Positions 1 through 8,589 of a stretch of DNA of 64,000 nucleotides are shown here, one piece after another. The translations under genes were made by a program, and so were the position numbers. The DNA comes from Flavobacteriales bacterium (GTDB lineage: Bacteria; Bacteroidota; Bacteroidia; UBA10329): NCBI GenBank assembly GCA_021739695.1, contig JAIPBM010000005.1:1-64000 (forward strand), in the 5' to 3' direction. The notes below the pieces were generated by a model. The model searched no databases, was not told the origin of the DNA, and worked only from the letters and a program-made list of their open reading frames with translations. Numbering within the stretch: the stretch's first letter is position 1; the number at the start of each line of letters is the position of its first letter.

Positions 1-13
1 ATAAAAAACGTTT

Positions 14-140
14 GCCAACATCAACTATAAAAATAGGGCGTGAAGTGGTTGCCGCTAGTTCATCATGGTTTGCAGTTTTCGGTTTCGGGCGAAAGGACGA
101 AGGTGTTAAAACCCTATTTTCATAGTTGTAAAACGTTGGC
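14..140. repeat. attC-like long imperfect inverted repeat
   Basis: The ends are GCCAAC (14-19) and GTTGGC (135-140), which are reverse complements. Inside them CAACTATAAAAATAGGG (22-38) pairs with CCCTATTTTCATAGTTG (112-128) with one mismatch in 17. The middle (39-111) is an unpaired-looking block with a small internal stem, TTTCG (76-80) with CGAAA. Total length about 127 bp. The plan (short conserved core ends, long imperfect palindrome, variable centre) is that of an integron attC recombination site, although the ends do not match the RYYYAAC/GTTRRRY core exactly. A small gene begins 59 bp to its right. A dispersed palindromic repeat with no link to recombination is the main alternative. 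Confidence 0.55.
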
Positions 141-198
141 GCTCATTGTGAAAAGACGACACAGAAATAAATCAAGATTCTAAAAATCAAGACGCACA

Positions 199-591
199 AT
201 GTTTACATTAGAACAAATAGAATTGGCTCATAGCAAAGTAAAATCAGGAGCTGAGTTTCCAAAATATATAGAGGAAATTAAAAAAATTGGAGTTGCTGCT
301 TTTGAAACTTGGGTTTTTGATAGCCACACAAATTATTTTGGGTTAAACGACTTTCAAACAAAATCTAAACCCAAATATGATAATCTGACAATCGCTTCAA
401 ATAGCGACAAAGACAAATTCAGCCAGTATTTAAAAATTCACCAAAGAGGAGAAACAGACTATTTTACTTTTTGTAATCATTGTGCCGAAACCGGTATTGA
501 AAAATGGATTGTTGACCTTGATAAAATGACTTGTATCTATTATGACAAGGCTGAAAAAGAAATATTAATTGAAAAAGTTCCTTCTCTATAA
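199..591 (+). CDS. DUF1398 family protein
   Basis: 130-residue soluble protein recognised as DUF1398 (YbcV-like) from the opening MFTLEQIELAHSKVKSG, the VFDSHTNYFG segment (about residues 39-48) and the C-terminal part with KWIVDLDKMTCIYYDK. The biochemical role of the family is not known; members turn up as single small genes in many bacteria. The start follows directly on the attC-like repeat, with no Shine-Dalgarno sequence. By eye the gene is clearly richer in A and T than the genes from 819 onward, and it stands alone with repeats on both sides, which suggests recent gain as a mobile cassette. No signal peptide or membrane segment. Confidence 0.75.
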   Translation: MFTLEQIELAHSKVKSGAEFPKYIEEIKKIGVAAFETWVFDSHTNYFGLNDFQTKSKPKYDNLTIASNSDKDKFSQYLKIHQRGETDYFTFCNHCAETGIEKWIVDLDKMTCIYYDKAEKEILIEKVPSL

Positions 592-818
592 AAGCAAATA
601 GCCGCAAAAGGATAATATCCCAAGCCCCCCGCCCGCCCAAGTCTTCCGAAGGCGCTGCACTGAGCTTGTCGAAGCTGACGATTTGTGCGGAACGAAGTAC
701 GATCATCTTCTTTTATGCAAGCATTTTTGCAGCACCCACCCTCTAGCCCGCTGGCCCGCGTTCAATGTCATTAAGTTAAGCCGTTTGAGAGATTGCTCAA
801 CTTTTAGGTACTGACAAA
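592..818. other. Non-coding stretch with repeat fragments
   Basis: No convincing gene. Positions 636-652 (CCCAAGTCTTCCGAAGG) closely resemble the repeat unit of the tandem array at 26432-26725. Positions 663-676 form a small hairpin, AGCTT-GTCG-AAGCT, within a CTGAGCTTGTCGAAG block of the kind seen in dispersed REP-like elements. The rest has a C-rich run (624-637) and nothing else I can assign. Confidence 0.5.
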
Positions 819-1544
819 TTAAGACCTGTGTTCTTTTCGCAAACCCTCCAAGGTCTTAAGCATCCACAGTTGGTAGCGTTCCATTAATTCCTCGCCATCG
901 GCACCGATCATCGGTTCGCCAAAAGCGATATGGGCCTTCGTGCTCCATCTACTGAAATTGCGGAAGAAATGAGCGCCCATGTTGTCATCGCCTACCCAAG
1001 CCAGTGCCGGATTTTCATAAAAGATGGCCACCGGAATGATGGGAAACCCTTCTTCAGATGCGTTGAAGAACATGCCGGGTTTCAAGGGCAAGAGTCCATT
1101 ACCGTCTCCCGTGGTACCCTCAGGAAAAATGATGACCGATCGACCTTTCCTAATACGTTCTGAAATTTCATTCTTGGTCTTTTGTCGGCTTTCCTTGCTG
1201 CTTCGGTCCACGTAAACGGTATTCACTGCACTGGCACCCCACCCAACTAAAGGCATCTTTTTCACTTCGGCCTTGGCCACAAAAACAGTGATGGCATACT
1301 TGGGGATGAGCCAAATATCGATGTACGATTGATGGTTGCTCATCATCAAACCAACATCAGGTTTGTTTCCATGAAGCACCGTTTTTACACCGAACACACG
1401 AAGCATCGCTACCGACCAGAATCGTTGTGTGCCCAAAGCCCATTGGTGGCCGCCAAAAATGGAACCCACCAAGGCCACAACTGTACACAGCAGCGTAAAC
1501 AAAACGAAAACCAAGGACCGGATTGCAATAAGTATCACCCCCAT
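819..1544 (-). CDS. plsC: 1-acyl-sn-glycerol-3-phosphate acyltransferase
   Basis: 241-residue membrane-associated acyltransferase that adds the second acyl chain to lysophosphatidic acid, giving phosphatidic acid for phospholipid synthesis. The N-terminus (about 5-30) is one or two hydrophobic segments. The catalytic NHX4D motif is N70-H71 to D76 (NHQSYID), the substrate-binding FPEGT motif is at 140-144, and VPVAIFYENP-like strands follow. Length is normal for PlsC. It is transcribed away from the chaperone gene at 1590, with only 45 bp between the start codons. A lysophospholipid or ornithine-lipid acyltransferase of the same family cannot be excluded. Confidence 0.88.
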   Translation of the reverse strand: MGVILIAIRSLVFVLFTLLCTVVALVGSIFGGHQWALGTQRFWSVAMLRVFGVKTVLHGNKPDVGLMMSNHQSYIDIWLIPKYAITVFVAKAEVKKMPLVGWGASAVNTVYVDRSSKESRQKTKNEISERIRKGRSVIIFPEGTTGDGNGLLPLKPGMFFNASEEGFPIIPVAIFYENPALAWVGDDNMGAHFFRNFSRWSTKAHIAFGEPMIGADGEELMERYQLWMLKTLEGLRKEHRS

Positions 1545-1589
1545 GAACAGTTGTTTAATTTCGCTACAAATAACTAAACCCTTTTCGAC

Positions 1590-2126
1590 ATGAAAAACTT
1601 GGCATTGGCAGTGGTTCTGATTCTAGGACTTTTTGGAATATCGGCCAACTTGGAAAACGACACAAAGATCGGTTATGTATACATGGACCTGGTACTTAGC
1701 AAAATGCCCGAAGCAGTGGAGATGAACAAGATCCTTGAAAAATACAGCGCTGAAAAAGCGGCCAAGTTGAGCAAAAGCAGCGCAATTGTAGAAGGCAAGA
1801 TTGAGGAAATGAGCAAAAAAGAGAAGGCCGGAGAATTGACAGAAGCAGGACGCATCATTGCGGAAAACGAGATTGCAAATCTCAAGATGGGTCTTGAAAA
1901 ACAGACCACAATCAACGAACAGGAACTTTACGAAAAGAGAGTCCAACTCTTGACTCCCATTGCCAAAAAATTGGAAGCATCGATGGATAAAGTGGCTGCA
2001 AAATTGGGTTACAAATACGTACTCAATTCATCAGATGGAACTGGGAATTCCATCGTAATTGTAGCACCAGAGGCAGATGACCTTACCCAAGAGGTGATGG
2101 AAGACCTTGAGATCAGATTAGATTGA
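1590..2126 (+). CDS. OmpH/Skp-like periplasmic chaperone
   Basis: 178 residues: a signal peptide (MKNLALAVVLILGLFGISA), then IGYVYMDLVLSKMPE, the usual first beta strand of OmpH/Skp proteins, a long charged helical hairpin (about 50-125, rich in K and E, likely coiled coil) and a C-terminal strand region with YKYVLNSSDG. Skp proteins hold unfolded outer-membrane proteins in the periplasm in a trimeric, tentacle-like cage. Bacteroidota usually carry several copies, often beside bamA; this copy stands next to ribD instead, so its client set may differ. The C-terminus is acidic. Confidence 0.82.
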   Translation: MKNLALAVVLILGLFGISANLENDTKIGYVYMDLVLSKMPEAVEMNKILEKYSAEKAAKLSKSSAIVEGKIEEMSKKEKAGELTEAGRIIAENEIANLKMGLEKQTTINEQELYEKRVQLLTPIAKKLEASMDKVAAKLGYKYVLNSSDGTGNSIVIVAPEADDLTQEVMEDLEIRLD

Positions 2127-2205
2127 TTACTTGAACGGATTGCTTTGCCTAAAAAGGTTTGAAATCAATTGATCTCTGTTCGAACTCTGAACATACATTT
2201 CTCCG

Positions 2206-3246
2206 TTGACCATTGACGAAAAATACATGCTTCGTTGTATTGAACTGGCGCAGTTAGGCGCTGGTTCGGTAGCTCCCAATCCGATGGTTGGCTGCGTCAT
2301 TGTACACAACGGAAGTATCATCGGTGAAGGTTACCACCGCAAAATAGGCGAAGCACATGCCGAAGTAAATGCCATCAATGCTGTGGCTGATGCTTCGCTA
2401 TTACCTCAAGCCACGCTGTATGTGAGTTTGGAGCCATGCGCACATTTTGGAAAAACACCACCTTGCGCCAATCTGATCATAGAGAAAAAGATAAAACGTG
2501 TGGTCATTGCGTGCCTCGATCCATTTGCACAGGTAAATGGCGCGGGCATCAAACGATTGATGGATGCTGGTGTTGATGTTCGACTTGGAGTTTGTGAGCG
2601 AGAAGCCCTCGAATTGAACAGACGCTTCATCACATTTCATCGAAAAAAAAGACCTTACATCATTCTTAAATGGGCAGAAACCTCAAACGGATCTGTAGAT
2701 GATCTGAGAACAGATTCAAGCGAAACTCCGTTGAAGATCACCTGCGAAGCGGCCAACATATTGGTTCACAAATGGCGATCGGAAGAAGCTGCCATCATGG
2801 TTGGAGCAAAAACTATCAAACAAGACAACCCCAGTTTGACCACCCGAAAATATGCAGGTAAGAATCCAATAAGAATCGTTTTAGATTCCAAATTTGGAAT
2901 TCCCGAAAACGCCCAGGTTTTGGATGGCGTGGCGGAAACACTTGTTTTCACAGAAAGCCAAACAGGATTTGAAAGCAACAACCATGAGTTCGTTACAGTA
3001 GCTGACACACGAAATCTGGAATCGGTTTTGACTGAACTTCATAATCGCAACATTCAGTCTGTAATCGTAGAAGGTGGCCCAACCTTGCATCGTTCTTTCT
3101 ACGAAGCTGGTCTTTGGGACGAAATAAGAAGGTTTGTTGCTCCCATTTCAGTTTCTCAAGGAGTAAAAGCACTGCAGGTGAGCGAATTCGCAGAAGAAGA
3201 ATTGGTGGTTGGCGATGACCGACTTTTGATCTACCGAAACCGATGA
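2206..3246 (+). CDS. ribD: Bifunctional riboflavin deaminase/reductase RibD
   Basis: 346-residue enzyme for two consecutive steps of riboflavin synthesis: deamination of the pyrimidine ring of diaminohydroxyphosphoribosylaminopyrimidine, then NADPH reduction of the ribosyl side chain. The zinc deaminase domain (1-145) has HAE at 51-53 and PCAHFGKTPPC at 77-87 with both zinc cysteines. The reductase domain (about 150-346) begins RPYIILKWAETSNG and includes VEGGPTLHRSF. The start is uncertain: TTG at 2206 gives the family-typical residues before DEKYM, while the first ATG is at 2227. The next gene overlaps by 4 bp (ATGA). There is no FMN riboswitch in the 79 bp upstream. Confidence 0.93.
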   Translation: MTIDEKYMLRCIELAQLGAGSVAPNPMVGCVIVHNGSIIGEGYHRKIGEAHAEVNAINAVADASLLPQATLYVSLEPCAHFGKTPPCANLIIEKKIKRVVIACLDPFAQVNGAGIKRLMDAGVDVRLGVCEREALELNRRFITFHRKKRPYIILKWAETSNGSVDDLRTDSSETPLKITCEAANILVHKWRSEEAAIMVGAKTIKQDNPSLTTRKYAGKNPIRIVLDSKFGIPENAQVLDGVAETLVFTESQTGFESNNHEFVTVADTRNLESVLTELHNRNIQSVIVEGGPTLHRSFYEAGLWDEIRRFVAPISVSQGVKALQVSEFAEEELVVGDDRLLIYRNR

Positions 3247-4106
3247 TTCCTTTAGCACTCAGTATTCTTTCCTCTTCGGTATTGTTGGTCATATTCAAGT
3301 ATTTCCAAAAGTTCGGAGTCAACACCTTTCAGGCCATCACGGTCAATTATGTCGTTGCTGCCTCGCTTGGTTATATGATGACACCCGAGCATTTTTCGAT
3401 GGCTGAACTGACGCACAAACCTTGGGCACTTAGCGCTGTACTTATCGGTTCAGTCTTCATAGGCATGTTCTACATCATGGCGCTTTCATCTCAGAAAGTT
3501 GGCATTGCAGTAAGTTCGGTGGCCAATAAGATGTCGTTAGTGATACCAGTAGTTGCTGGTTTCATTCTTTACAACGAAACAATGGGCGCGCTTAAAATTA
3601 CTGGGATCGTGTTGGCAGTGATTGCAGTGGTGATGGTGACCTTTACCAAAACCAAACTGGAAGTTGAATCGAAATACCTCGTTTTACCGTTCATCATATT
3701 TCTTGGTAGCGGCTTTTTGGACACTATTTTCAAATATGTACAAACAACGCAGTTGGCAACTGGGGAAATTGAGATTTTCTCCGCCTCATTGTTTTTGATG
3801 TCGGCCATTGTTGGCAGCAGCATTCTCATCGCAAAGCGAGTATTCAAAGGCTCAGTGCTGGAAACAAAAAGCATTATCGCTGGCTTTGCTTTAGGCGTGC
3901 CTAATTATTTTTCCATTCACTTTCTACTGAACGCGCTCAATCTACCCAACCTCGAAAGCACGGTCGTTTTTCCCATTAACAATACGGGTATTGTACTTCT
4001 CAGTACCTTGCTTGCCATATTGCTTTTCCACGAAAAACTATCAAAACTGAATTGGGCCGGTGTAGCGCTTGCTGTAGCTTCCATTTCGCTAATTGCCATT
4101 GTATGA
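3243..4106 (+). CDS. DMT superfamily (EamA-like) transporter
   Basis: 287-residue integral membrane protein made almost entirely of hydrophobic segments, about ten, in two halves with a short charged link around 138-145 (FTKTKLEVESKY). The repeated-half plan and the conserved end of the second half (INNTGIVLLSTLLAILLFHEKLS) are those of drug/metabolite transporters of the EamA type, which export metabolites or amino acids. The start overlaps the ribD stop (ATGA), and the stop overlaps the start of the next gene, so the three are translationally coupled. Export or uptake of a flavin-related compound is only a guess from position. Confidence 0.8.
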   Translation: MIPLALSILSSSVLLVIFKYFQKFGVNTFQAITVNYVVAASLGYMMTPEHFSMAELTHKPWALSAVLIGSVFIGMFYIMALSSQKVGIAVSSVANKMSLVIPVVAGFILYNETMGALKITGIVLAVIAVVMVTFTKTKLEVESKYLVLPFIIFLGSGFLDTIFKYVQTTQLATGEIEIFSASLFLMSAIVGSSILIAKRVFKGSVLETKSIIAGFALGVPNYFSIHFLLNALNLPNLESTVVFPINNTGIVLLSTLLAILLFHEKLSKLNWAGVALAVASISLIAIV

Positions 4107-5473
4107 GAATTCTACTTGCCTTTTTCTGTTCGGTATTAACCATAACCACATCTGCTCAAAACAGATTGAAACTGGTAATGGACACCAAACCTGTAGGCAG
4201 CGTTATCCGCATTTCCAAGTATTTGGGCGATATGGAAATTCCGCTAGACAGCGTACGCTACCGCGGAGAAGGTGAGATTGATTTCATCTATGACAACCGC
4301 TACTCCGATGGCGTTTACGTGGTGGAGATCAGCAGCCTAGAATCGTTTCAATTTGTATTGGTGGCACACGAGAACATTGTGGCGCACATTTACGAAAGCG
4401 GTTCTGGCATGGCTTTCAAACCTGATGGCTCGAAAGAGAATGATGCATTCAACATCATGATGAATCTATCTGAAGTGTATTCAAAAAGCATGGATACGCT
4501 CTCGATGGCTACCAATTACCTATCCAATTTTGCACCACGACATCAAGCACTCAGCGATTCGTTGAATGATGTGTACCACAGGATTGCGGAAGCCTACAAT
4601 AACTCGCTAGGACTTCTCAGTAATCTGTTTCCCAACAGCTATGCCGCGTCGGTTTTAGCTCCGCTGGATAAGATTCCATTGCGTAGTCAAAAGCGAGAAT
4701 GGGAACAGAAATTCGACAACGATGCTGCCTTCGGTCATGTACATTATTTCAACCACATCGATTTTTCGGATGAGCGCATCATCACCAATCCATTTCTGCC
4801 GAATAAGGTGCTCGATTATCTCTACAATTACACAGAACGTTCTGAAACCGGATTGCAAGCAGCTATTGATAAACTCTTGTCTTTCCCAAACCTGCATCCG
4901 AAGGTTCAGGCTTTTATGATCGATCTTCTTATCGATTTCTTCACCGATAAGGAAGCGCTGGAATATGTCGACTATTTGAACCGAAATTATCTTGGTAGCT
5001 GCGATCTGCCTTTGTCTGCTCAAACGCTTGAGAAAATTGAAAAAGCAGTGAAGTTCAAACCTGGCGATCAATTGCCTGAACTTAAAATGCCTGACCAAAC
5101 AGCTCATTTGGTTCCGCTTAGCGCCATGAACAGCAAACTGAACGTGGTGGTTTTCTGGGCTTCTTGGTGTCCGCATTGCGTGCGAGAAGTTCCCAAACTG
5201 AAAGCACTTTTCGAGCAAATGAAAGGCGAACTAGGAGTTTATTCCATTTCTCTTGACACGAACAAAACCGATTGGATAAATGCTATTGATGCGCTTGGCC
5301 TTGATTGGTACAATGTAAACGACCTAAAGGGATGGGAAAGCGAAAGCCTGCAACAGTTTGGAGTTACCTCCACCCCTTCCCTATTCCTATTGGATGAACG
5401 TTTGCGTTGGATAGGAAGAGCCAGTTCGTTTGATGGACTTTACGAACTGGTCAGAACGCAGCTGGAGGAATAA
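4103..5473 (+). CDS. TlpA-like thioredoxin-fold protein
   Basis: 456 residues from the ATG that overlaps the upstream stop; a longer in-frame start at 4052 would lie inside the transporter gene and precede the signal peptide MRILLAFFCSVLTITTSAQ, so I reject it. After export, an N-terminal beta-rich region (about 20-115, DUF4369-like in look) is followed by a helical middle and a C-terminal thioredoxin domain with the redox motif W-C356-P-H-C359. Such proteins act in the periplasm as disulfide reductases, for example in cytochrome c maturation. A cytochrome c peroxidase gene follows 77 bp downstream, which suits that role, but the true client is unknown. Confidence 0.8.
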   Translation: MRILLAFFCSVLTITTSAQNRLKLVMDTKPVGSVIRISKYLGDMEIPLDSVRYRGEGEIDFIYDNRYSDGVYVVEISSLESFQFVLVAHENIVAHIYESGSGMAFKPDGSKENDAFNIMMNLSEVYSKSMDTLSMATNYLSNFAPRHQALSDSLNDVYHRIAEAYNNSLGLLSNLFPNSYAASVLAPLDKIPLRSQKREWEQKFDNDAAFGHVHYFNHIDFSDERIITNPFLPNKVLDYLYNYTERSETGLQAAIDKLLSFPNLHPKVQAFMIDLLIDFFTDKEALEYVDYLNRNYLGSCDLPLSAQTLEKIEKAVKFKPGDQLPELKMPDQTAHLVPLSAMNSKLNVVVFWASWCPHCVREVPKLKALFEQMKGELGVYSISLDTNKTDWINAIDALGLDWYNVNDLKGWESESLQQFGVTSTPSLFLLDERLRWIGRASSFDGLYELVRTQLEE

Positions 5474-5550
5474 GCACTGATCGACAAACCGTGTTTTCGG
5501 CATTTTTACATTTCGTTACTTTGTCCTCGTTTTGACATTAATCGCATACC

Positions 5551-6909
5551 ATGAGATCAACAGGATTATTTTTCGCCATCATCTGCTTTGTAGGAGTTCT
5601 GAGTGGATGTCAGGAAGAGTCTGTAATTCCTGACGGAAACAACCAACCTGACGCTTTGGACGTGGCGCTTGAAGAAGCCCTCTTGAACGCTTCGAACGGT
5701 GTTGGAAGCAGCTTTTACAAACTACCTAGCACGCTCAGCGATATTCCTCAGGACCCGAAAAATCCATTGACCGCTGCCAAAGTAGAACTAGGAAAACTGC
5801 TGTACCACGAAACTGGAATGGGCGTGCATCCGAAGAAGGAAGAAGGAAGATTTACCTACAGTTGTTCAAGCTGTCATCACGCTGATGGCGGTTTTCAGGC
5901 TTGTTTACCTCAAGGAATTTCTGAAGGTGGAATTGGATTTGGACTACATGGCGAAGGCCGCTATCCAAATTCAAATTACCCGATTGCAGAGTTGGATGTT
6001 CAACCGATCAGAACTCCTTCTGCGTTGAACATAGCCTATCAGACAAATGTGCTTTGGAACGGGCAGTTTGGAGGAACACATCTGAACGAAGGAACAGAGT
6101 CTCAGTGGCACGAGGGCTCGCCAAAGATCTGGAATCATTTAGGCTTTGAAGGGACCGAAACGCAGGCAATTGCCGGCATCAAGGTTCATCGTATGGATAT
6201 GACGCCATCATTGTTCCAAAACTCAAATTACAAGCAACTTTATTACGCGGCTTTTGGTGAAATTGGCGATGACACGCTGATGAGCAATGTTTACACTGGT
6301 TTGGCCATTGCCGCCTATGAGCGAACTCTTTTACCGACCGAAGCTCCGTTTCAAAAGTGGTTGAATGGAAATTCGAATGCCTTGAGTTCGAAGGAAAAAG
6401 AAGGTGCAATCCTGTTTTTCGGCAAAGCAGAATGTGCTTCTTGCCACAATGGCCCAGCTCTTTCGTCCATGGATTTCTATGCTTTAGGAATGGATGACTT
6501 AAATGGTTCAGGCACGTATTTCACCAATTTTGTAGATGAGACCATCAATTTCGGTCGTGGCGGATTTACTGGAAATGCTGCCGATTACTACAAGTTCAAA
6601 GTGCCGCAATTGTACAACCTCGTTCAATCTAAATTCTACGGCCACGGGGCATCATTCCATTCTGTTCAAGAAGTGGTTGCTTACAAGAACAAAGCCGTTC
6701 AAGAAAACCATGAAGTTCCAATGGGACAATTGGCCTCGGAATTTCATCCTCTAAACCTGTCGACCAAGGAGATTGAAGCCATTTCAGCTTTTATCGAATA
6801 TGGTCTGTACGACAGAAATCTGAAGCGCTACCAACCAACCAGCATTCCATCCGGATTTTGTTTCCCGAACAACGATTATCGTTCTGCTCAGGAAATGGGT
6901 TGTCAGTAA
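5551..6909 (+). CDS. Di-haem cytochrome c peroxidase family lipoprotein
   Basis: 452 residues. The lipoprotein signal ends in LSGC (C20). Two haem-binding motifs, CSSCH (105-109) and CASCH (295-299), define the CCP/MauG family, which reduces hydrogen peroxide with electrons from cytochrome c or oxidises protein side chains. A long insert (about 115-215) separates the first haem from the second domain, and the C-terminus runs about 50 residues past the usual end. It is therefore a divergent member, not classical CcpA. Two sequences resembling the -7 promoter box with one mismatch each lie at 5507-5523. It converges with the classical peroxidase at 6938. Confidence 0.82.
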   Translation: MRSTGLFFAIICFVGVLSGCQEESVIPDGNNQPDALDVALEEALLNASNGVGSSFYKLPSTLSDIPQDPKNPLTAAKVELGKLLYHETGMGVHPKKEEGRFTYSCSSCHHADGGFQACLPQGISEGGIGFGLHGEGRYPNSNYPIAELDVQPIRTPSALNIAYQTNVLWNGQFGGTHLNEGTESQWHEGSPKIWNHLGFEGTETQAIAGIKVHRMDMTPSLFQNSNYKQLYYAAFGEIGDDTLMSNVYTGLAIAAYERTLLPTEAPFQKWLNGNSNALSSKEKEGAILFFGKAECASCHNGPALSSMDFYALGMDDLNGSGTYFTNFVDETINFGRGGFTGNAADYYKFKVPQLYNLVQSKFYGHGASFHSVQEVVAYKNKAVQENHEVPMGQLASEFHPLNLSTKEIEAISAFIEYGLYDRNLKRYQPTSIPSGFCFPNNDYRSAQEMGCQ

Positions 6910-6937
6910 ATCGAATCTGAACCTTAGCTTAGTTCAA

Positions 6938-8032
6938 TTAGTTTGCCGCTAACTCTTTCGGTGCATCTGCAACTCCTTCAGGAAGTTCGCCTGAAAGTGC
7001 TTGGAGAAACGTGACAATGCTATTCACTTCCTGATCGGTAAGTTTCTTGTTCAGGTTGATTTCGGCCATAATACTTACAGCTTCCGCAAGGTCTTTTACA
7101 CTTCCATCATGAAAGTAAGGACTCGTTTCGTGTATGTTTCTTAAACTCGGAACCTTGAACATGTACTTGTCCGCTTCATTTTTAGTCAATGAGAACAGAC
7201 CATCATCCACCGACTTACTTCCAGTGTAGGTCCAGTAATCTTTAAACTGACCGAATTTTTGGAATGAATTTCCGCCAACCATTTCACCATTATGGCACGT
7301 GATGCATCCTGCATCTACGAATGCCTTCAATCCTTCTTTCTCCGCAATGGTCAATGCTTTTGATTCACCGTTCAAAAAATGGTCGAATCGAGAAGGTGTG
7401 ACCAATGTGCGTTCAAATGCTCCAATGGCATTTCTCAGATTGGTATAGGTGATCGGTGCAGATTGCCCAGGATAAGCCTCGGCAAATAGACCTTGATAGA
7501 GTTCAATTCCTTTGAGCCGGTCAATTAGAAAAGCTTCGTTCGGAATGGCCATTTCCACAGGATTCAGAATTGGCATGCCTGCTTGTTCTTCCACGTCTTT
7601 GGCACGACCATCCCAGAACTGAGTTGAATGGAAAGCTGCGTTCAGTACTGTTGGCGAATTTCTTCCGCCCAATCCGCCATCATCGCCAGGCGAAAAAGAT
7701 AGATTATCAACTCCACCGGTTTTCAAATTATGGCAAGAGTTGCAGCTTATGTTTCCTTCTTTCGACAAGCGTTTATCGAAATATAAGACCTTGCCCAGCT
7801 TCACCTTTTCCGTGGTAATGGCATTATCAGGATTCTCAGCAACTGCCGCAATCGGCCTGAATATCTTCTTTGCCTTTTCAGCGATCTGCGCGTCCAAACG
7901 CATGTGTTCCGCAAAATCAACAGCGTTATTGTTCTGCGTTTGCGATTCTGCGTGGTCTGTTCCTCCGCAACCAGCAAAAAATAAAGTTGAAGCTAGACCA
8001 GCAATGATGTAATAGGTGGATGTGATTTTCAT
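6938..8032 (-). CDS. Cytochrome c peroxidase (CcpA type)
   Basis: 364-residue periplasmic or outer-membrane lipoprotein (signal ending LFFAGC, C22). Haem motifs CNSCH (97-101) and CITCH (243-247) have classical CcpA spacing. The tryptophan of the electron path (FWDGR, W140) and the methionine ligand region YMFKVPSLRN are present. It reduces hydrogen peroxide to water with electrons from small cytochromes or quinol-linked donors and protects against peroxide during respiration. It is transcribed toward the divergent paralogue, with 28 bp between the stop codons. Two -7-like boxes lie upstream (8052-8059 and 8069-8076). Confidence 0.9.
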   Translation of the reverse strand: MKITSTYYIIAGLASTLFFAGCGGTDHAESQTQNNNAVDFAEHMRLDAQIAEKAKKIFRPIAAVAENPDNAITTEKVKLGKVLYFDKRLSKEGNISCNSCHNLKTGGVDNLSFSPGDDGGLGGRNSPTVLNAAFHSTQFWDGRAKDVEEQAGMPILNPVEMAIPNEAFLIDRLKGIELYQGLFAEAYPGQSAPITYTNLRNAIGAFERTLVTPSRFDHFLNGESKALTIAEKEGLKAFVDAGCITCHNGEMVGGNSFQKFGQFKDYWTYTGSKSVDDGLFSLTKNEADKYMFKVPSLRNIHETSPYFHDGSVKDLAEAVSIMAEINLNKKLTDQEVNSIVTFLQALSGELPEGVADAPKELAAN

Positions 8033-8051
8033 TCAATGATTTTTATCAGTT

Positions 8052-8076
8052 CAAATGTATAGCGCGCTCAAATCTA
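8052..8076 (-). promoter_or_regulatory. Tandem -7 boxes upstream of the CcpA-type gene
   Basis: Two copies of CAAAnnTA, the reverse complement of the Bacteroidota -7 box TAnnTTTG, at 8052-8059 and 8069-8076, 20 and 37 bp upstream of the start codon. No good -33 TTG partner is seen at the usual 19-21 bp spacing, so the call rests on the -7 boxes alone. Confidence 0.4.
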
Positions 8077-8162
8077 ATCGTGTGACAGTTATCACTTGAG
8101 TGCTGCTAATTTGCACAACAATCCAAACCGAGCAATGTTTAGTTTTGGACTAAAGAGTTGAT

Positions 8163-8582
8163 ATGCGCAAGAAAGACAAGAGATTTGACCTGGAAGGTGA
8201 GATCATTACGCTGATTTTTGAAGACAACAAAAACACGGTTCACTTTGATTATCACGTGGACATTGATGATGTGGATTACAGCATTATGCTGGATCTGTAC
8301 ACACGAAATGCACGAAATGGAGCTGTATTTCTTTTGCATCAGACTCGCGGAACAAGTTCTGTTGACGTGCTGAGTAAAATGCTAGAGCATCTAAAGCATC
8401 AAAACCTCTCTGACGAGAAGTATTCGTACACGGTAAAATGGATTGACAGGAACGATTCTACGAAGGAAGAGCACGTTTCCTACTTTTATGAAACAAGCCA
8501 GCGCGATGTGCGGAAGAAGTTTTTCTACAATCGTAGAGAAGAAGATTTCATGATAACGATTGAGAAGAATCCGCTTTCTTGA
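8163..8582 (+). CDS. Hypothetical protein
   Basis: 139 residues, soluble, no signal peptide and no recognised motif. It is strongly charged, with alternating acidic and basic patches. The N-terminal half looks like a beta sheet of five short strands (EIITLIFEDNKNTVHFDYHV; DYSIMLDLYT; GAVFLLHQTRG), the middle is a helix (VDVLSKMLEHLKH), and the end is again strand-like (YSYTVKWIDRND; EEHVSYFYETS; FMITIEKNPLS). A length of about 140 and this strand-helix-strand order would suit a small alpha/beta domain. It is divergent from ccpA and converges with the rhodanese gene 7 bp away. I do not recognise a family. Confidence 0.65.
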   Translation: MRKKDKRFDLEGEIITLIFEDNKNTVHFDYHVDIDDVDYSIMLDLYTRNARNGAVFLLHQTRGTSSVDVLSKMLEHLKHQNLSDEKYSYTVKWIDRNDSTKEEHVSYFYETSQRDVRKKFFYNRREEDFMITIEKNPLS

Positions 8583-8589
8583 TCTGTGA

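Noticed and set aside
2127-2205. FMN riboswitch before ribD
   Set aside because: The 79-bp spacer is too short and lacks the conserved aptamer blocks.
4655-5218. 187-residue reading frame antisense to the TlpA-like gene
   Set aside because: Shadow of a well-supported gene with a signal peptide and CxxC motif.
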